From: [Streptosporangium] indianense
GTDB lineage: Bacteria > Actinomycetota > Actinomycetes > Streptomycetales > Streptomycetaceae
Length of the DNA stretch: 64,000 nucleotides
Assembly: GCF_021474405.1 (NCBI RefSeq)
Contig: NZ_JAKEIO010000016.1
Location: 1 to 64,000 of the forward strand
Direction: 5' to 3'
Part shown: piece after piece, positions 17,392-25,317 of the stretch
Numbering within the stretch: the first letter of the stretch is position 1
How the letters are laid out: each line of letters starts with the position of its first letter
The notes under the pieces: model-generated
Databases searched by the model: none
The model's input: only the letters and a program-made list of their open reading frames with translations
What the model was told of the DNA's origin: nothing
Position numbers and translations under genes: made by a program

Positions 17392-18006
17392 ATGACGACA
17401 CGGGAGACGACGGACGGGACGGGGGCGGTCGCGGGACTGCTGCTCGCGGCCGGTGGCGGGCGGCGGCTCGGCGGACGGCCCAAGGCACTGCTGCCGCACC
17501 GGGGGCGGCCCCTCGTGGAGCACGCGGTGCGGGTGCTGCGGGAGGGCGGCTGCGCGACCGTCCACGTGGTCCTCGGCGCACGGGCCGACGACGTGCGCGC
17601 CCGGGCCTCGCTGGCGGGTTGCGTCCTGGTCGACAACCCCGACTGGAAGCAGGGGATGGGGAGTTCACTGCGCGCCGGGCTCGACTCGCTCGCCGGCACG
17701 GGCGCCCGGGCCGCCCTGGTGTCCCTGGTGGACCAGCCCGGCATCGGACCCGAGGCGGTCGCCCGGGTCCTCACGACGTACGAAGGCGAGGAGTCGCTCG
17801 CCTCCGCCGCGTACGACGGCGTGCGCGGCCACCCCGTGCTGTTCGGCGCCGCCCACTGGGCGGGCATCGCCGCGACTGCGACGGGAGACCGGGGGGCCCG
17901 CGCCTACCTGAAGGAGCATCGGCAGGACGTCGCCCTGATCGAGTGCGGGGACGTGGCCCGGCCCTTCGACATCGACACCGAAGCCGATCTGACCCACCTG
18001 GAGTGA
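17392..18006 (+). CDS. MobA/MocA-like molybdenum-cofactor nucleotidyltransferase
   Basis: A 204-aa NTP transferase. The nucleotide-binding signature LLAAGGGRRLGGRPKALLP is at residues 15-33 and the metal-binding VDQPGI near 108; GVRGHPVLFG is a family motif. Proteins of this type (MocA) cytidylylate molybdopterin for xanthine dehydrogenase-class enzymes, which would fit a purine-degrading locus, although no xanthine dehydrogenase subunit is in the window. ATG 17392 has GGAG five bases upstream. It precedes malate synthase on the same strand with a 208-bp gap that holds an independent promoter. Confidence 0.87.
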   Translation: MTTRETTDGTGAVAGLLLAAGGGRRLGGRPKALLPHRGRPLVEHAVRVLREGGCATVHVVLGARADDVRARASLAGCVLVDNPDWKQGMGSSLRAGLDSLAGTGARAALVSLVDQPGIGPEAVARVLTTYEGEESLASAAYDGVRGHPVLFGAAHWAGIAATATGDRGARAYLKEHRQDVALIECGDVARPFDIDTEADLTHLE

Positions 18007-18055
18007 GCGGGGTGGCACGGAGCGCCACCTTGCCTCGACTCAGAGAATCTCGACA

Positions 18056-18108
18056 TCAACAGACGATTGAACTTCCACCATGAGGAAACTAGTATCCACT
18101 GTTCAGAA
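18056..18108 (+). promoter_or_regulatory. aceB promoter with paired AllR boxes
   Basis: TTGAAC (18067-18072), 17 nt, TAGTAT (18090-18095) form a good sigma-70 type promoter. Box 1 TTCCACCATGAGGAA (18073-18087) fills the spacer and box 2 ATCCACTGTTCAGAA (18094-18108) covers the -10 edge and start; centres are 21 bp apart. A degenerate dyad TCAAC-AGACG-ATTGA (18056-18070) overlaps the -35. The leader to the aceB start is about 110 nt. Confidence 0.72.
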
Positions 18109-18214
18109 GCGCCCGACGGCTCTCAGGGCGCGGAACGCCGTATTCGGGAAGACTGGCACCCGGTGCCGAGCACGCCGGCTCGTCTTCACAGCTCGCTGAA
18201 GGAAGTGACCGTTC

Positions 18215-19840
18215 ATGTCCGCTCCAGCGCCGTCCCCGCTGGCCATCGTCGACGCCGAGCCCCTGCCCCGGCAGGAGGAGGTCCTCACCGAAGCGGCGCT
18301 CGCGTTCGTGGCCGAGCTGCACCGACGGTTCACGCCCCGGCGTGACGAGCTGCTCGCCCGCCGAGCCGAGCGCCGCGCCGAGATCGCCCGCACCTCCACC
18401 CTCGACTTCCTTCCGGAGACCGCCGCGATCCGCGCCGACGACTCCTGGAAGGTCGCCCCGGCCCCGGACGCCCTGAACGACCGCCGGGTCGAGATCACCG
18501 GTCCCACCGACCGCAAGATGACCATCAACGCCCTCAACTCGGGCGCCCGGGTGTGGCTCGCGGACTTCGAGGACGCCTCCGCGCCCACCTGGGAGAACGT
18601 GGTCCTCGGGCAGGTCAACCTGAGCGACGCCTACACCCGGAACATCGACTTCACCGACCCGAAGTCCGGCAAGTCGTACGCCCTGAAGGCGAACGAGGAG
18701 CTCGCCACGGTCGTGATGCGCCCGCGTGGCTGGCACCTGAACGAGCGTCACCTCGTCGACGCCGACGGCACCCCCGTGCCCGGCGCGCTGGTCGACTTCG
18801 GCCTGTACTTCTTCCACAACGCCCAGCGCCTGCTGGACCTCGGCAAGGGCCCGTACTTCTACCTCCCCAAGACCGAGTCCCACCTGGAGGCCCGCCTCTG
18901 GAACGACGTGTTCGTCTTCGCGCAGGACTACGTCGGCATCCCGCAAGGCACGATCCGCGCGACCGTCCTCATCGAGACGATCACCGCCGCGTACGAGATG
19001 GAGGAGATTCTCTACGAGCTGCGCGACCACGCCTCCGGGCTGAACGCGGGCCGCTGGGACTACCTGTTCTCCATCGTCAAGAACTTCCGTGACGGCGGCG
19101 CCAGATTCGTGCTGCCGGACCGCAACGCGGTGACGATGACCGCCCCGTTCATGCGCGCCTACACCGAACTCCTCGTCCGCACCTGCCACAAGCGCGGCGC
19201 GCACGCCATCGGCGGCATGGCGGCCTTCATCCCCTCCCGCCGGGACGCCGAGGTCAACAAGGTCGCCTTCGAGAAGGTCCGCGCCGACAAGGACCGCGAG
19301 GCGAACGACGGTTTCGACGGCTCCTGGGTCGCCCACCCCGACCTGGTGCCGATCGCCATGGAGTCGTTCGACAAGGTCCTCGGCGACAAGCCGAACCAGA
19401 AGGACCGGCTGCGCGAGGACGTCGACGTCCGGGCCGCCGACCTCATCGCCGTCGACTCGCTGGACGCCAAGCCGACGTGCGCGGGTCTGGTCAACGCCGT
19501 GCAGGTCGGCATCCGTTACATCGAGGCCTGGCTGCGCGGCATGGGCGCGGTCGCCATCTTCAACCTGATGGAGGACGCGGCCACCGCCGAGATCTCCCGC
19601 TCCCAGATCTGGCAGTGGATCAACGCCGAGGTCGTCCTCGACAACGGCGAGCAGGTCACCGCCGAGCTGGCCCGCAAGGTCGCCGCCGAGGAACTGGCGA
19701 ACATCAGGGCCGAGATCGGCGGCGAGGCCTTCGCCGCCGGCAACTGGCAGCAGGCGCACGACCTGCTGCTGAAGGTCTCCCTCGACGAGGACTACGCCGA
19801 CTTCCTGACGCTCCCGGCGTACGAGCAGCTCAAGGGCTGA
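18215..19840 (+). CDS. aceB: Malate synthase A
   Basis: Condenses glyoxylate with acetyl-CoA to malate. The 541-aa length is typical of isoform A (isoform G is about 720). Family motifs are [20 protein letters not shown] (about residue 105), [38 protein letters not shown] with catalytic Arg, and [19 protein letters not shown] with catalytic Asp. ATG 18215 follows GAAGGAAGTGACCGTTC. It is the carbon outlet for glyoxylate released from ureidoglycolate, and its promoter carries the AllR-type box pair. From memory S. coelicolor SCO6243. Confidence 0.97.
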   Translation: MSAPAPSPLAIVDAEPLPRQEEVLTEAALAFVAELHRRFTPRRDELLARRAERRAEIARTSTLDFLPETAAIRADDSWKVAPAPDALNDRRVEITGPTDRKMTINALNSGARVWLADFEDASAPTWENVVLGQVNLSDAYTRNIDFTDPKSGKSYALKANEELATVVMRPRGWHLNERHLVDADGTPVPGALVDFGLYFFHNAQRLLDLGKGPYFYLPKTESHLEARLWNDVFVFAQDYVGIPQGTIRATVLIETITAAYEMEEILYELRDHASGLNAGRWDYLFSIVKNFRDGGARFVLPDRNAVTMTAPFMRAYTELLVRTCHKRGAHAIGGMAAFIPSRRDAEVNKVAFEKVRADKDREANDGFDGSWVAHPDLVPIAMESFDKVLGDKPNQKDRLREDVDVRAADLIAVDSLDAKPTCAGLVNAVQVGIRYIEAWLRGMGAVAIFNLMEDAATAEISRSQIWQWINAEVVLDNGEQVTAELARKVAAEELANIRAEIGGEAFAAGNWQQAHDLLLKVSLDEDYADFLTLPAYEQLKG

Positions 19841-19855
19841 CCCGGAAGGGCTGAC

Positions 19856-20137
19856 TCAGCCCGCGGACGGCTTCTCCGAGTGGCCCAGGGACTTCCCCGG
19901 GGCCACTCGGTCGCGTACGGCCTTCTTCACGGCCGTCGGCTCCGGGAAGCCCTGCGTGCGACGGTCCCAGACGACCTCGTCGCCGACGCGGACGACGAAC
20001 ACCCCGCCCGTACCGGGTTTCAGGGCCAGTTCCGTCAGTTCGGCCTCGAACGTGGTGAGCAACTCCTGCGCCAGCCAGGCCGCGCGGGGCAGCCAGCGGC
20101 ACTGCGTGCAGTACTCGATCTCGACGCGGTAGCTCAT
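19856..20137 (-). CDS. SelT/SelW/SelH-family (Rdx) redox protein, Cys form
   Basis: A 93-aa thioredoxin-like fold protein with the CxxC motif at residues 10-13 in IEYCTQCRWLPRA, where selenoproteins have Sec; downstream is the family strand GGVFVVRVGDEVVWDRRTQGFPE. A single-domain cytosolic redox protein of unknown partner. The ATG at 20137 overlaps the TGA of the upstream HipA-like gene (ATGA), so translation is coupled. It is convergent with malate synthase, 15 bp apart. Confidence 0.88.
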   Translation of the reverse strand: MSYRVEIEYCTQCRWLPRAAWLAQELLTTFEAELTELALKPGTGGVFVVRVGDEVVWDRRTQGFPEPTAVKKAVRDRVAPGKSLGHSEKPSAG

Positions 20138-21057
20138 CCGAGGTGGACCGACCAGTCCTGCCGGGCCGCGGGCTTGCCGTGCAGGTCGGGGACCTGCCGG
20201 AGCCACGCGGGGCGTCCCTGCTGGTTCTTCGCCGCCCTCAGGGCCTCCTCGGCGGCGAGCTCCTCCCGGCTGGGGAAGTCGGTGGGCAGCCAGGCCGCGG
20301 AGGACCGCACGCGGGCGTGGAGGTAGGCCACGTAGGCCGCGCGCACCTCGTCGGCGGTGGCGAAGCCGGGCTCGTCCGCCAGCCAGGCGTCCGGGACCTC
20401 GGCGAGGATCCGCCGCAGCAGATCCTCGGTGACCCGGGGCGCCAGTTCGGCGTCGGCCGCCCGCACGTCGGGGGCGTGGTGGCCGAGGGCGTGGTGCCTG
20501 AAGTCGTAGGCCTTCGCCGGGTCGGAACCGTCGGAGCCGTCCCAGCGGTGGTGGAAGACGAGGGCGGCGCCGTGGTCGATCAGCCACAGGCTCGGGGGCG
20601 TGACGCCGAGGGTGGGCCAGAGCATCAGGTTGGAGCTGTGGACCGTGCGGTCGACGTTCACGGTCAGCGCGTCGAGCCAGACGATCCTGCCCGCCTCCAG
20701 CGGATCGACGGGGAAGACGCGGGCGAGCTCCGGTGTGAGGTCCCGGGCGCCCGGCAGGTAGTCCATGCCGAGGTTGACGCCCGCGCTGGCCGCGTGCAGG
20801 CCCCGCACCTCCTGGTGCGGCTCGTCGTCGGCGATGGCGGGGTCGAAGTGCACCAGGACCAGCTCGGGGAAGCGCAGGCCGAGGGCGCGGGCCAGTTCCC
20901 CGACGATCACCTCGGCGACGAGCGCCTTGCGGCCCTGCGCGGAGCCGGTGAACTTGACGACGTACGTGCCGAGGTCGTCCGCCTCGACGACTCCGGGGAC
21001 CGACCCGCCGGACCGCAGGGGTTCGACGTAGCGGGTCGCGGTGACCTCTCTCAGCAT
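20134..21057 (-). CDS. HipA-like kinase-domain protein
   Basis: A 307-aa protein resembling the HipA_2 group. The N-terminal beta region TYVVKFTGSAQGRKALVAEV (about residue 30) resembles a kinase ATP-binding Lys segment, GLRFPELVLVHFDP follows, and WLDALTVNVDRTVHSSNLML with WLIDHGAALVFHH resembles the catalytic loop NxDR and metal-binding DHG motif. Unlike HipAB toxin-antitoxin loci there is no HipB-type HTH gene next to it; the partner is a SelW-like redox protein. Substrate and phenotype are unknown. ATG 21057 was taken as start. Confidence 0.78.
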   Translation of the reverse strand: MLREVTATRYVEPLRSGGSVPGVVEADDLGTYVVKFTGSAQGRKALVAEVIVGELARALGLRFPELVLVHFDPAIADDEPHQEVRGLHAASAGVNLGMDYLPGARDLTPELARVFPVDPLEAGRIVWLDALTVNVDRTVHSSNLMLWPTLGVTPPSLWLIDHGAALVFHHRWDGSDGSDPAKAYDFRHHALGHHAPDVRAADAELAPRVTEDLLRRILAEVPDAWLADEPGFATADEVRAAYVAYLHARVRSSAAWLPTDFPSREELAAEEALRAAKNQQGRPAWLRQVPDLHGKPAARQDWSVHLG

Positions 21058-21150
21058 GGTCCAGGCTCCACGGAGGGCAGAATCCGAAGGGCCATGGTAA
21101 CCGGGCGGGACGGGCCGGGCGGGACCCCGCCGCCGGGGGCCCGCCCGGCG

Positions 21151-22422
21151 TCAGGATGCCGCGGGGGTGGCCGGCCGGGCAGGCGCCGGCGACCGGACCG
21201 CGTCCATGACGAAGCCGCTGCGGACCCGGGTCGGCATGCGGTTCAGCGGGATGCGCAGGTCCTGGTCGGGCACCTCGTACTCGAGGCGGGCCAGTCGCGG
21301 TACGAGGGCGCGCAGCAGCGCGATCGTGACGTCCTCGCCGGGGCAGCGGTGGCCGGTGGTCCGGTCGCCGCCGCCCTGGGGGATCAGTTCGTCGCCCTCG
21401 GGCGGCCGCTCGAGGAACCGCCGGGGTTCGAAGGCGTACGGCCGGGCCCAGAGGGCCGGGTCGTGGTTCTGCCCGTACAGGTCGAGCAGGACCAGCGTGC
21501 CGGCCGGGATCGGTTCGCCGCGCCACTCCAGATCGGTGACGGCCCGGCCGCCGACGAACGGCGCGAAGGGGTAGAAGCGCCGCAGCTCGTGGGCGAACGC
21601 CACGGCGTGGGCGGGGTCGTCGCCGGTCAGACGGTCCCGCAGGTCCGGCCGCAGGCGCAGCGCGTGCCCCGCGTAGGTGACGAACCAGCACACCGCGACG
21701 GTCGGGCGGATGACGTTGAGCAGTTCGACGGCTGCCGTGTGCGGGTCGAGGAGCCGCCCGTCGGCGTCCCGGTGCCGGACGACCCCCTCCAGCACCGACC
21801 CGGCCGGCGCGGTGGCGGTTCCCGTGCGTACGTCCTCGACCAGACGTCCCAGCCAGGTCTCGCAGCGGGCCCGTGCCCGGCGGGCCCGCCAGTGGCGCGG
21901 CCCGGGCGTGGCGAAGCCGTCGACCATGGCGACGAGGTCCCGGGCCAGTGGCCCGACGTCCTCGACGACGATGCCGGCCCACTGACACACGCCGCGGGTG
22001 AGCACGCGGCTGGTCTCGTCGAACAGCACGACCCGGCGGCCGGACCAGGACTCCACCGCCTCGTCCCATGCGGCGGCGACGCGGTCCACCAGGCCGGCGA
22101 CCGCCTCAGCGCCGGTGAGCAGGGACAGGAACAGTTCCTTGCGCACGCGGTGGTCCGCCCCGTCCAGGGTGTGCACGGCGCCGTGCCCGAACAGTGTGCT
22201 CAGCACCGGTCCGGGCAGCGCCGACCGGCGTTCCACGTGCCGCTCGTCGTAGAAGAAGCGCACCGCCTCGGGGCCGTGCAGGGCGACGGCCGGCTGTCCC
22301 ATGAGCCGGGTGCGCACGAGCGGGGCGGTGGTGCGGCGCCTCCGGTCGGGCAGCCACGTGTATCCCTTGGCGAGGAGGGCGAGGGAGCTGTCGGCGATCA
22401 GTGGGCGGCGGCCTGATGTCAT
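21151..22422 (-). CDS. Cytochrome P450, CYP152-type fatty-acid peroxygenase
   Basis: A 423-aa soluble P450. The heme loop GGGDRTTGHRCPGEDVT has the Cys ligand near residue 360 with the CYP152 pattern GHRCPGE. The I-helix reads LNVIRPTVAVCWFVTYAG near 235, with Arg-Pro in place of the acid-Thr pair; in CYP152 enzymes (P450 BSbeta, SPalpha) this Arg binds the fatty-acid carboxylate and lets H2O2 drive hydroxylation or decarboxylation without a reductase. ATG 22422 starts MTSGRRPL; the frame continues upstream into degenerate repeats. No redox partner adjoins, which fits peroxygenase chemistry. Confidence 0.92.
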   Translation of the reverse strand: MTSGRRPLIADSSLALLAKGYTWLPDRRRRTTAPLVRTRLMGQPAVALHGPEAVRFFYDERHVERRSALPGPVLSTLFGHGAVHTLDGADHRVRKELFLSLLTGAEAVAGLVDRVAAAWDEAVESWSGRRVVLFDETSRVLTRGVCQWAGIVVEDVGPLARDLVAMVDGFATPGPRHWRARRARARCETWLGRLVEDVRTGTATAPAGSVLEGVVRHRDADGRLLDPHTAAVELLNVIRPTVAVCWFVTYAGHALRLRPDLRDRLTGDDPAHAVAFAHELRRFYPFAPFVGGRAVTDLEWRGEPIPAGTLVLLDLYGQNHDPALWARPYAFEPRRFLERPPEGDELIPQGGGDRTTGHRCPGEDVTIALLRALVPRLARLEYEVPDQDLRIPLNRMPTRVRSGFVMDAVRSPAPARPATPAAS

Positions 22423-22480
22423 GGCGCGGCGAGTGCCCGCGGGCCCAGCCGGGAAACGCGGCCGACACCCGCGCGGGCGC

Positions 22481-22880
22481 GGGTGTTCACGGGCCCCGCG
22501 CGCGGGGGCGTGCGCCGCGGGTTCACGCGCGCGGGCGGGCGGTTTCACAAGCGTGGGTCTGGACAAGGCCGTCGCGCGCGGGGGCGGCGCCATCGTGCGC
22601 GGCCGGGGGTGTTCACAGACCCTCTCGCTCGCGGGCGGGCGCCGCGGGTTCACGCGCGGGCGGGCGGTTCAGTGGCCATCGTGCGCGAGCGTGGGTGTGG
22701 ACAGGCCGTCGCGCGCGGGGGCGGGTGCCGTGGGGGTCCACACAAGGGGGTGGTCCGCGGCCGTCGGGCGCGGCCGGGGGTGTTCACAGGCCCTCGCGCT
22801 CGCGGGCGGACACTGCGGGTTCACGCGCGGGGGCGGGTGGTCAGGGGCCGACGTGCGCGGGTGCGGGTATCCCGTTCGCC
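22481..22880. repeat. Degenerate long tandem repeat in 608-bp gene-free spacer
   Basis: Three degenerate units begin with GGGTGTTCAC at 22481, 22607 and 22778 (spacing 126 and 171 bp, the second unit having about 45 extra bases). Each continues through CTCGCGGGCGGGCGC, GCGGGTTCACGCGCG and GGGCGGTTCA-like segments. All six frames are open but peptide content is repeat-derived (VHARGR, EHPRPR), so I see no gene. It separates the divergent P450 and Rieske genes, whose promoters must lie at its edges. Confidence 0.8.
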
Positions 22881-23030
22881 CTCCCGCGCGGGCGGGGGCC
22901 CGCCTACGGTCGGCGGCAGCGGGGTCCGCCCTGCCCCCGGCGGGACGACGGCTCTTCGACGGGACGACGACCAGGCATGTCACCCCACCCGCTCCGTTTG
23001 TGGCCGGTGGCGGTGGGGACCCGGCGGGAC

Positions 23031-23990
23031 ATGAGCGCACCCCCACCTCGCCGGCTGATGCGGCAGAACCGGGTCCTGTGGCTGCTGGACCGCCTTGAGC
23101 GGGACTCAAGGGCCGACGGACTGATCGAGACGCTCCGCAAGGGCGTGCGGGCGCTGCCCCTGCGGTCCGGCAGGGACCTGCTGCACGGCAGGTGGCTGGG
23201 CCACCCGGTGCATCCGCTGATGGTGCAGGTGCCGATCGGGAGCTGGCTGTCCGCGGCCGTCCTGGACCTGCGGCCCGGCCGCTCGCGCGAGGCGCGGCTG
23301 CTGGTCGGGGTCGGACTGGGTGCCGCGGCTCCCGCGGCCCTGGCGGGCTGGGTGGACTGGGCGGAGCTGCACCGCCCGCAGCAGCGCGTCGGACTGGTGC
23401 ACGCCCTGTCCAACACGGCGGCCGTCAGCCTGTACGCCACCTCGCTCGTCTGCCGTGCCCGGGGACGCGAGACGGCGGGGCGGGCGTACGGCTTCCTGGG
23501 GCTGACCGCGGTCGGACTGGGCGGCATGCTGGGCGGCCACCTGGCCTACCGGCAGGCGTCCGGCGCCAACCACGCCGAGGAGGTCCCGAACGTCGTCTCC
23601 CGGGGCTGGCACCGGATCGGGGCCGTGGCCGACTTCCCGGCCGGTGAGCCGGTGCGGCGCAGCGTGGACGACGTGCCGGTGCTGGTGGTGCGCGAGAGCG
23701 GCGGGGAGATCCACGCGCTCGCCGAGCGGTGCAGCCACCTCGCGGGGCCGCTGTCCGAGGGCACGGTCGCCGACGGATGTGTGCGGTGCCCATGGCACGG
23801 CAGTGTCTTCCGGCTCTCGGACGGCTGGAACGTCCGCGGACCGGCCACCGCACCCCAGCCGTCCTTCGAGACGCGGGTCGTCGACGGCCATGTCGAGGTG
23901 CGGCTGCGTCATCAGAACGGCGGGGAGCCCGCCCCGCGAGGCAACGAAACGCGATCGGGGGCGGCCCATGGGCGCGGCGACCATGGCTGA
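23031..23990 (+). CDS. DUF2231 membrane protein fused to Rieske [2Fe-2S] domain
   Basis: A 319-aa protein. The first half (residues 40-180) has HPVHPLMVQVPIGSW and about four membrane helices typical of DUF2231. The last 100 residues are a Rieske domain with CSHLAGPLSEG (C-x-H) and CVRCPWHGSVF (C-x2-H), binding a 2Fe-2S cluster. This looks like a membrane-anchored electron carrier of unknown partner. ATG 23031 follows GGCGGGAC; an in-frame ATG at 22977 is possible. The last 23 bp overlap the next gene, indicating an operon with the DUF1360 protein. Confidence 0.88.
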   Translation: MSAPPPRRLMRQNRVLWLLDRLERDSRADGLIETLRKGVRALPLRSGRDLLHGRWLGHPVHPLMVQVPIGSWLSAAVLDLRPGRSREARLLVGVGLGAAAPAALAGWVDWAELHRPQQRVGLVHALSNTAAVSLYATSLVCRARGRETAGRAYGFLGLTAVGLGGMLGGHLAYRQASGANHAEEVPNVVSRGWHRIGAVADFPAGEPVRRSVDDVPVLVVRESGGEIHALAERCSHLAGPLSEGTVADGCVRCPWHGSVFRLSDGWNVRGPATAPQPSFETRVVDGHVEVRLRHQNGGEPAPRGNETRSGAAHGRGDHG

Positions 23991-24519
23991 CAGTCGCCTT
24001 GCGCGGCGGCTGCGCGGAGCACTCCAGCGCACCGGCCGGGCCTACGCGGCGGGCCACGACCGTCCGCTCGGCGGTTATCTCGCGGCCATGACGGGCTTCA
24101 CGGCGTTCACGGCAGCCTGGGCCACGGCGGTACGACGCAGCGGGCGCCCGCTGCCGGAGCGGCCCGAGCCGTGGGACGTGGTCCTGACCTCGGTGGCCAC
24201 CTTCCGGCTCAGCCGGCTGCTCAGCAAGGCATCGGTGACCAGCCCGCTCCGTGCCCCGTTCACCCGGTACGTCGGGCCGCAGGGTCCCGCCGAACTGCAC
24301 GAGGAGGCGCAGCCCGAGAGCGGCAAGCACACCGTCGGCGAGCTCGCCACCTGCCCGTTCTGCATGAGCGTCTGGGTCGCTTCCGCCCTGACCGCCGGCC
24401 AGGTGCTGTGGCCGCGCGCGACCCGTACGGCCATGGGCACCCTCACCGCCCTGGCCGGTGCGGACACGCTGCAACTGGCGTACGGCGCGCTGATGGACCG
24501 GGCGACCGGCGAGGACTGA
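23968..24519 (+). CDS. DUF1360 membrane protein
   Basis: A 183-aa protein with helices around GYLAAMTGFTAFTAAWATAV, WDVVLTSVATFRLSRLLS and the DUF1360 hallmark ELATCPFCMSVWVASAL (CPFC-xSxW). It starts within the 3' end of the Rieske gene (ATG 23968 or 23983). Small DUF1360 proteins are common in spore-forming Gram-positive bacteria; the function is unknown, and the CxxC could bind metal or be redox-active. Immediately downstream begins a FecCD permease remnant. Confidence 0.85.
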   Translation: MGAATMADSRLARRLRGALQRTGRAYAAGHDRPLGGYLAAMTGFTAFTAAWATAVRRSGRPLPERPEPWDVVLTSVATFRLSRLLSKASVTSPLRAPFTRYVGPQGPAELHEEAQPESGKHTVGELATCPFCMSVWVASALTAGQVLWPRATRTAMGTLTALAGADTLQLAYGALMDRATGED

Positions 24520-25238
24520 CGACGACCGACGAGGAGGCCGAGCGCCGTCCCGCCGGGAGTTCGGTGGCCGCACCCCCTTGTCGGGTCGTGGGGCATCGCG
24601 GGCGCCGCGTTCGCGGGCGCCGCACTGGCCTCCGCGGTCGTCTTCGGGCTCTCCGCCCGGGGCGGCTACCGGCAGAACCGGCTGGTCCTCGGCGGGATCG
24701 GCATGGCCTCCGGCACCTCGGCCCCCATCAGCCTGCTCATCGTGCTCACCGACCCGTTCAACGCCACCAAGGCGCTGCCCTGGCTGTCCGGTTCGACGTA
24801 CGGGCGGACCACGGCGGACGTGCTGCCCGTCGCGCTCGTGCTGGCGCTGGGCCTGGCGGTCGCGGTCGCCCGGCGTACGGAGCTGGACCTCGTCTCCCTG
24901 GACGAGGACACCCCGCGGCTGCTCGGCCTCGGACTCCCCCCGGCCGGGTGGGCTTCCCGGTGGTGGGCGTGCTGCTCGCGGCGAAGGCCGTCGCCTCGGC
25001 CGGCACGATCGGTTTCGTGGGCCTGGTGGCCCCGCACGCGGTCCGGGCCCTGGTGGGCCGACGGCCTGTGCGGGTCGTCCCCGTCGCGGTCCTGCTCGGC
25101 GCCGCGCTGGTCTGCACCGCCGATCTGCTCGGCCGGACCGTGATCGCGCCCGCCCAGCTGGGCGCCGGGCTGATGACGGCGGTCGTCGGCACGCCGTACT
25201 TCCTGCACCTGCTGGTGTGCGGCCGGAAGGCGACATGA
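24520..25238 (+). pseudogene. FecCD-type siderophore ABC permease remnant (truncated and frameshifted)
   Basis: One frame encodes FecCD helices: WGIAGAAFAGAALASAVVFG, GYRQNRLVLGGIGMASG and WLSGSTYGRTTADVLPVA up to DTPRLLGLGLP. Near a CCCCCC run at about 24932-24950 the homology moves to another frame, continuing with GFPVVGVLLAAKAVASAG, GFVGLVAPHAVRALVGR and the normal C-terminal APAQLGAGLMTAVVGTPYF to the stop at 25238. The N-terminal third of a normal permease (about 330 aa) and any start codon are missing. This is a decayed transporter next to siderophore synthetases. Confidence 0.85.
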
Positions 25239-25317
25239 AGCCCTGAAGAGTCATCAATGCCCGACTCGCCTGAAAAGTGCCTGTTGTATGGATGCACGCA
25301 CAACGGAGCGGGGGAGC

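Noticed and set aside
22483..23034. 183-codon plus frame with repeated VHARGR-type peptide
   Set aside because: Derived from the degenerate nucleotide repeats; several frames are equally open and no start signal is seen.
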